Source: Lentibacter sp. XHP0401 (lineage in GTDB: Bacteria > Pseudomonadota > Alphaproteobacteria > Rhodobacterales > Rhodobacteraceae). From it: a stretch of DNA of 64,000 nucleotides. The stretch covers positions 154,216 through 218,215 of the forward strand of contig NZ_JAOWLC010000008.1 in the NCBI RefSeq assembly GCF_025751535.1, given 5' to 3'. Under the pieces are notes generated by a model, which had not been told where the DNA came from, ran no database searches, and saw only the letters and a program-made list of their open reading frames with translations. The translations under genes and the position numbers were made by a program. Below are positions 60,942 to 64,000 of this stretch, one piece after another; within the stretch, counting starts at the first letter, position 1; each line of letters opens with the position of its first letter.

Positions 60942-61964
60942 ATGGGCTATAACGTTGTTGTCGTCGGGGCCACTGGAAATGTGGGCCGTGAAATGCTGAA
61001 CATCCTTGCGGAGCGCCTGTTCCCTGTGGACAAGATTGCCGTGCTTGCGAGCCGGAAGTCGCTTGGAACGGAAGTCAGCTTTGGGGACAAGACGCTCAAG
61101 ACGACGGATCTCGACACCTTTGACTTTACGGGCTGGGACATGGCGCTGTTTGCCGTTGGCTCGGAGGCGACAAAGCAATATGCGCCGCTGGCCGCCAAGG
61201 CGGGCTGTGTAGTTATCGATAACTCATCGCTGTATCGTTATGATGCGGATGTGCCGCTGATTGTGCCTGAGGTGAACCCCGAGGCGATCCACGACTATGC
61301 CAAGAAGAATATCATTGCCAACCCGAACTGCTCGACGGCGCAGATGGTTGTGGCGCTTAAGCCTTTGCACGACCGTGCGCGTATCAAGCGCGTCGTGGTG
61401 AGCACCTATCAGTCTGTTTCGGGCGCGGGAAAAGAGGGCATTGACGAGCTTTGGGACCAGACCAAGAGCATCTACAACCCTACGGATAACAAGCCGCCGC
61501 GCAAGTTTACCAAGCAGATCGCGTTTAACGTGATCCCGCATATTGATGTGTTTATGGAAGACGGTTCCACCAAGGAAGAGTGGAAGATGGTCGCCGAGAC
61601 CAAGAAGATCATCGACAAGAGCATCAAAGTGACGGCGACCTGTGTGCGCGTGCCTGTTTTTGTCGGGCACTCAGAGGCGATCAATATCGAGTTTGAAGAC
61701 CACCTTGACGAGGACGAAGCGCGCGACATTCTGCGCGAGGCGCCCGGTGTTATGGTGATCGATAAGCGTGAGGACGGCGGCTATGTGAGCCCTATTGAAT
61801 GTGTGGGTGACTTTGCGACGTTTATTTCGCGCATCCGTCAGGACAGTACGATTGATAACGGGCTGAACCTTTGGTGTGTGAGCGACAACCTGCGCAAGGG
61901 TGCGGCACTGAACGCGGTGCAGATTGCCGAGCTGTTGGGCCGTGAGGTTTTGAAAAAGGGCTAA
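60942..61964 (+). CDS. asd: Aspartate-semialdehyde dehydrogenase
   Basis: About 340 residues. Reduces aspartyl phosphate to aspartate semialdehyde with NADPH, the branch point to lysine, diaminopimelate, threonine and methionine. VVVGATGNVGREML (~5-18) binds NADP, IANPNCSTAQMV (~127) holds the catalytic Cys, STYQSVSGAGKEG the anion site, and RVPVFVGHSEAIN (~230-242) the catalytic His. ATG 60942 is used: AAGGAG lies 8 bases upstream and the in-frame TTG at 60939 is too close. It is a single-gene unit with a strong terminator. Confidence 0.95.
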   Translation: MGYNVVVVGATGNVGREMLNILAERLFPVDKIAVLASRKSLGTEVSFGDKTLKTTDLDTFDFTGWDMALFAVGSEATKQYAPLAAKAGCVVIDNSSLYRYDADVPLIVPEVNPEAIHDYAKKNIIANPNCSTAQMVVALKPLHDRARIKRVVVSTYQSVSGAGKEGIDELWDQTKSIYNPTDNKPPRKFTKQIAFNVIPHIDVFMEDGSTKEEWKMVAETKKIIDKSIKVTATCVRVPVFVGHSEAINIEFEDHLDEDEARDILREAPGVMVIDKREDGGYVSPIECVGDFATFISRIRQDSTIDNGLNLWCVSDNLRKGAALNAVQIAELLGREVLKKG

Positions 61965-61988
61965 GACGTGTTTTTTCAGGATTTGGGA

Positions 61989-62019
61989 GGGCCGGCCGAG
62001 AGGCTGGCCCTTTTTCTTT
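61989..62019 (+). terminator. Intrinsic terminator of asd
   Basis: GGGCCGGCC (61989-61997) pairs with GGCTGGCCC (62002-62010; one G-U pair), followed by TTTTTCTTT. It lies 24 bases behind the asd stop. Confidence 0.92.
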
Positions 62020-62030
62020 GAGGTGTGGGC

Positions 62031-62127
62031 TCGAACGCTTCGCGTCCGATCCTGTGGGGGCGCTGCCCCCAAGGTTCAAAACCAGAGGTTTTGAACCCTC
62101 CCCCGGGATATTTCGGGCAAGAAAAAA
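62031..62127 (+). repeat. 3'-end hairpin element, copy 7
   Basis: Hairpin GGGGGC/GCCCCC (62056-62070), perfect 11-bp hairpin GGTTCAAAACC/GGTTTTGAACC (62073-62097), then the core CGGGATATTTCGGGC (62104-62118) with AAGAAAAAAG. It follows asd and its terminator in sense orientation. The remaining ~120 bases before the DUF4139 gene show no gene. Confidence 0.75.
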
Positions 62128-62248
62128 GACATGTGGGTCGGCGGAGGTTTGCTTAGATCTGTGCTGTGTTGGGGGCTTGTTCCGGCTGTGGGCTTGCGCC
62201 TCTCTTCCTGTTGGCCTTTGGTGTGGATTGTATTCTCAGGAGGCTTTC

Positions 62249-63889
62249 ATGCGCGCTACAGTTCTTATTCTTTCGCTTTTTCCATCGGTTCTTGTGGCCG
62301 ATATCATTCCGCTGACCAGCGATGTTTCGGCGGTAACGCTTTATCCGCAAGGAGCAACGATCGTGCGGGAGGTGCCTTATTCCATGCCTGCGGGGAGTCA
62401 CGAGCTGATTTTGACGGATTTGCCGCGCTCGACCGATTTGAGCCAGGTGCGGGTCGGGATGACAGGGGCGACGATGGGGGCGATCACGGGGCGCAGCGAT
62501 TATGTGCCGCCGCGGGATGCAGCCGAGAGCGCCGAGATCGAGGCGGCGAAGGCCGAGGTGGAGCGGCTTGAGGGCCTTTTGCGCGAAGGTGAGGAAGAGG
62601 TGCTGATGATCCGCCTTGAGAGCGAGGCGGCGGAGGCGCGAGTGAACTTTTTACGCGGACTGGGCGAGGGTGAGGAGACCACCGGTATGGATGCAGCCGG
62701 TCTGCGCGATTTGGCTGCGATGATTGGCGACGAGACTTTGGCGGCGCGCCAGCTTTCTTTTGAGGCAAAGTTCAGGGCGGATGAAGCCGAGCGCGCTTTG
62801 AAGGACACACGCGATGAACTGGCCAAGGCCGAGCAGGCTTTGGCGGCGCTTCAGACCGAAGACGAGGGCACAGTGCAGTTGAGCATTGCGGCAACGTCTG
62901 GTGGTGCGGCGGAGGGTGTGATCACCGTGTCTTACACGCATTATGACGCGGGTTGGATTCCGACGTATGACATGCGGCTTGATAAGCAAGCGGGGCGGCT
63001 CGGGATCGAGCGCGGTGCGATGATCCGTCAGGGCACGGGCGAAGACTGGACGGGTGTGGCGCTTACGCTTTCGACGGTGCGGCCGAGCGAGCAGATCGAG
63101 CCGAACGAAGTATATGCATGGCAGCGCGGTGTGATGGACCCGCCCCAGGCGATGCCGCGTCAGAGCAAGCAGCTCGAGATGGACAGTTTGTCGCGCGCGG
63201 ATATGGTGGGGGCTGCTGCGCCCGAGCCTATGATTGTAGCAGAGGAGGCAGTGGCTGCGCCGAGCTATGACGGGCTGGCTGTGACTTATGACTACCCCGA
63301 GCCTGTGAATGTGGCGAACCGTGCCGACAGCCTGCGGATTACGCTTGGCACAGTGGAGACGGATGCCGAGGTGTTGGCGTGGGCTGCGCCGCTTTACGAC
63401 GCGACGGGCTTTATGATGGCGCATATCAGCAATGACACGGGTGAGTTGATTTTGCCGACGCCGTTTATGAACCTCTATCTCGACGGGCGCTTTATGGGCC
63501 GCAGCAGCTTGGGCAAGGTGATCCCTGCGGGAGCGGAGGCGGATATCGCCTTCGGGGCGATTGACGGTTTGCGGCTGACGCGGAATGTGACGCGCAATGA
63601 AGGTGACCGCGGGATGATCAGCCGCTCGACCGAGCTGAGCGAAGACGTTGCCATTGAGGTGGAAAACCTGACGGGGCAAGCATGGCCTGTGAAGCTGTTT
63701 GACCGTGTGCCCTATTCGGAGCAGGAGGAGCTTGCGATTGACTGGCAGGCGAGCCCGCGCCCGAGCGAGGAGAACTATGAGGAGCGTCAGGGTGTGCTTG
63801 TTTGGGACCTGGATGTTGGCGCGGGAGCGAAACAGGCCGTGACGCTCAAGTATCAGCTGGAGTGGCCTGAGGGCAAAGTGCTGCAGTGA
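62249..63889 (+). CDS. DUF4139 domain protein (mucoidy inhibitor MuiA-like)
   Basis: 546 residues. A signal peptide (MRATVLILSLFPSVLVADI) leads to an N-terminal DUF4140 beta domain (SDVSAVTLYPQGATIVREVP, ~22-41), a helical coiled-coil arm (~85-200, Glu/Ala/Arg rich), and the C-terminal DUF4139 beta domain (VTVSYTHYDAGWIPTYDMRL-like, ~225 onward; late VPYSEQEELAID...VLVWDLDVGAGAKQAVTLKYQ). Homologues are called mucoidy inhibitor A, but no enzymatic activity is known. AGGAGG is 5 bases before ATG 62249, which rules out the upstream open frame from 62018. The protein is complete; it ends 37 bases before the unreliable contig end. Confidence 0.85.
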   Translation: MRATVLILSLFPSVLVADIIPLTSDVSAVTLYPQGATIVREVPYSMPAGSHELILTDLPRSTDLSQVRVGMTGATMGAITGRSDYVPPRDAAESAEIEAAKAEVERLEGLLREGEEEVLMIRLESEAAEARVNFLRGLGEGEETTGMDAAGLRDLAAMIGDETLAARQLSFEAKFRADEAERALKDTRDELAKAEQALAALQTEDEGTVQLSIAATSGGAAEGVITVSYTHYDAGWIPTYDMRLDKQAGRLGIERGAMIRQGTGEDWTGVALTLSTVRPSEQIEPNEVYAWQRGVMDPPQAMPRQSKQLEMDSLSRADMVGAAAPEPMIVAEEAVAAPSYDGLAVTYDYPEPVNVANRADSLRITLGTVETDAEVLAWAAPLYDATGFMMAHISNDTGELILPTPFMNLYLDGRFMGRSSLGKVIPAGAEADIAFGAIDGLRLTRNVTRNEGDRGMISRSTELSEDVAIEVENLTGQAWPVKLFDRVPYSEQEELAIDWQASPRPSEENYEERQGVLVWDLDVGAGAKQAVTLKYQLEWPEGKVLQ

Positions 63890-63929
63890 CGGGGTTCGGA
63901 TTTTAGCATTTCGAAAAAACGACCCAAGC

Positions 63930-64000
63930 GGGGGGGGGGGGGGGGGGGGCGCGCCCCGCCGGGCCCACGGAGAGAAAATAGAAAAGCAACACAAAACAAA
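63930..64000. other. Poly-G tract and low-confidence contig end
   Basis: A run of 20 G (63930-63949) is followed by GC-only and then A-rich bases unlike the rest of the window. Such runs are typical of two-colour sequencing dark cycles or of unpolished contig ends. Nothing in this tail should be annotated. Confidence 0.8.

Noticed and set aside
62651..63994. 447-codon minus-strand open frame
   Set aside because: Antisense to the DUF4139 gene and reads through the poly-G artefact, giving a Pro run.
1..64000. tRNA, rRNA, insertion sequence or prophage genes
   Set aside because: None was recognised in gaps or coding frames by eye; a tRNAscan or IS search was not possible.

Overview
The window reads as one end of a chromosomal contig from a marine Alphaproteobacterium of the Rhodobacterales (Roseobacter group). 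The basis is the hemN-fnrL-usp-ccoNOQP-ccoGHIS gene order with FnrL-type boxes, an Irr-type iron box in front of mbfA, a cluster of CcrM (GANTC) sites, and intergenic 3'-end elements (hairpins followed by GGGATATTT...GCAAGAAAAA) that I associate with this order from memory. Both ends are incomplete: the left end cuts an M24 peptidase, and the right end runs into a 20-G homopolymer that looks like a sequencing or assembly artefact. No rRNA, tRNA, CRISPR array, insertion sequence or prophage was recognised.

Layout. 1-8.8 kb: M24 peptidase tail, cupin, mbfA iron exporter, polysaccharide pyruvyl transferase, AEC permease, then a compact operon (S-formylglutathione hydrolase, SthA transhydrogenase, DUF188, HAD hydrolase, ornithine cyclodeaminase family) and a cysteine-rich secreted protein. 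8.8-20 kb: MFS permease and zapE, then a mostly minus-strand block of envelope and biosynthetic genes (LysM protein, inactive-looking rhodanese, membrane-anchored paralogue, folC, accD, two CPBP proteases, class D beta-lactamase, pheA), then a membrane cytochrome c. 20-26 kb: yejABEF-type peptide importer. 26-38.7 kb: the low-oxygen respiration island (hemN, fnrL, usp, ccoNOQP, LysR regulator, ccoGHIS), with FNR boxes at each transcription unit and two related stem-loops, one after ccoP and one in front of ccoG. 38.7-49.1 kb: a D,D-carboxypeptidase with SPOR domain and a long minus-strand acyl-CoA-type catabolic cluster headed by a cytosolic reductive dehalogenase fused to its own NAD(P)H reductase. 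49.2-52.1 kb: fbp-fba-rpe sugar phosphate genes. 52.2-58.7 kb: M20 amidohydrolase and a dipeptide/oligopeptide ABC transporter. 58.7-64 kb: a secreted protein of unknown function, MFS permease, asd, and a MuiA-like DUF4139 protein.

The most interesting unexplained structures are non-coding. (1) Three copies (near 0.3, 10.1 and 53.5 kb) of a composite element with three GTGCAC palindromes phased at exactly 11 bp, preceded by a CAGGGGG(G)TG block and bordered by TTAA-N6-TTAA inverted repeats, all in the same orientation. (2) Seven copies of a hairpin plus GGGATATTT/GCAAGAAAAA element, each placed in sense orientation right behind a gene's 3' end. (3) A pair of stem-loops with a 24-base identical core, one in the 3' region of ccoNOQP and the other at the end of a putative FnrL-driven small RNA upstream of ccoG. 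The most interesting protein is the 1066-residue self-sufficient reductive dehalogenase.
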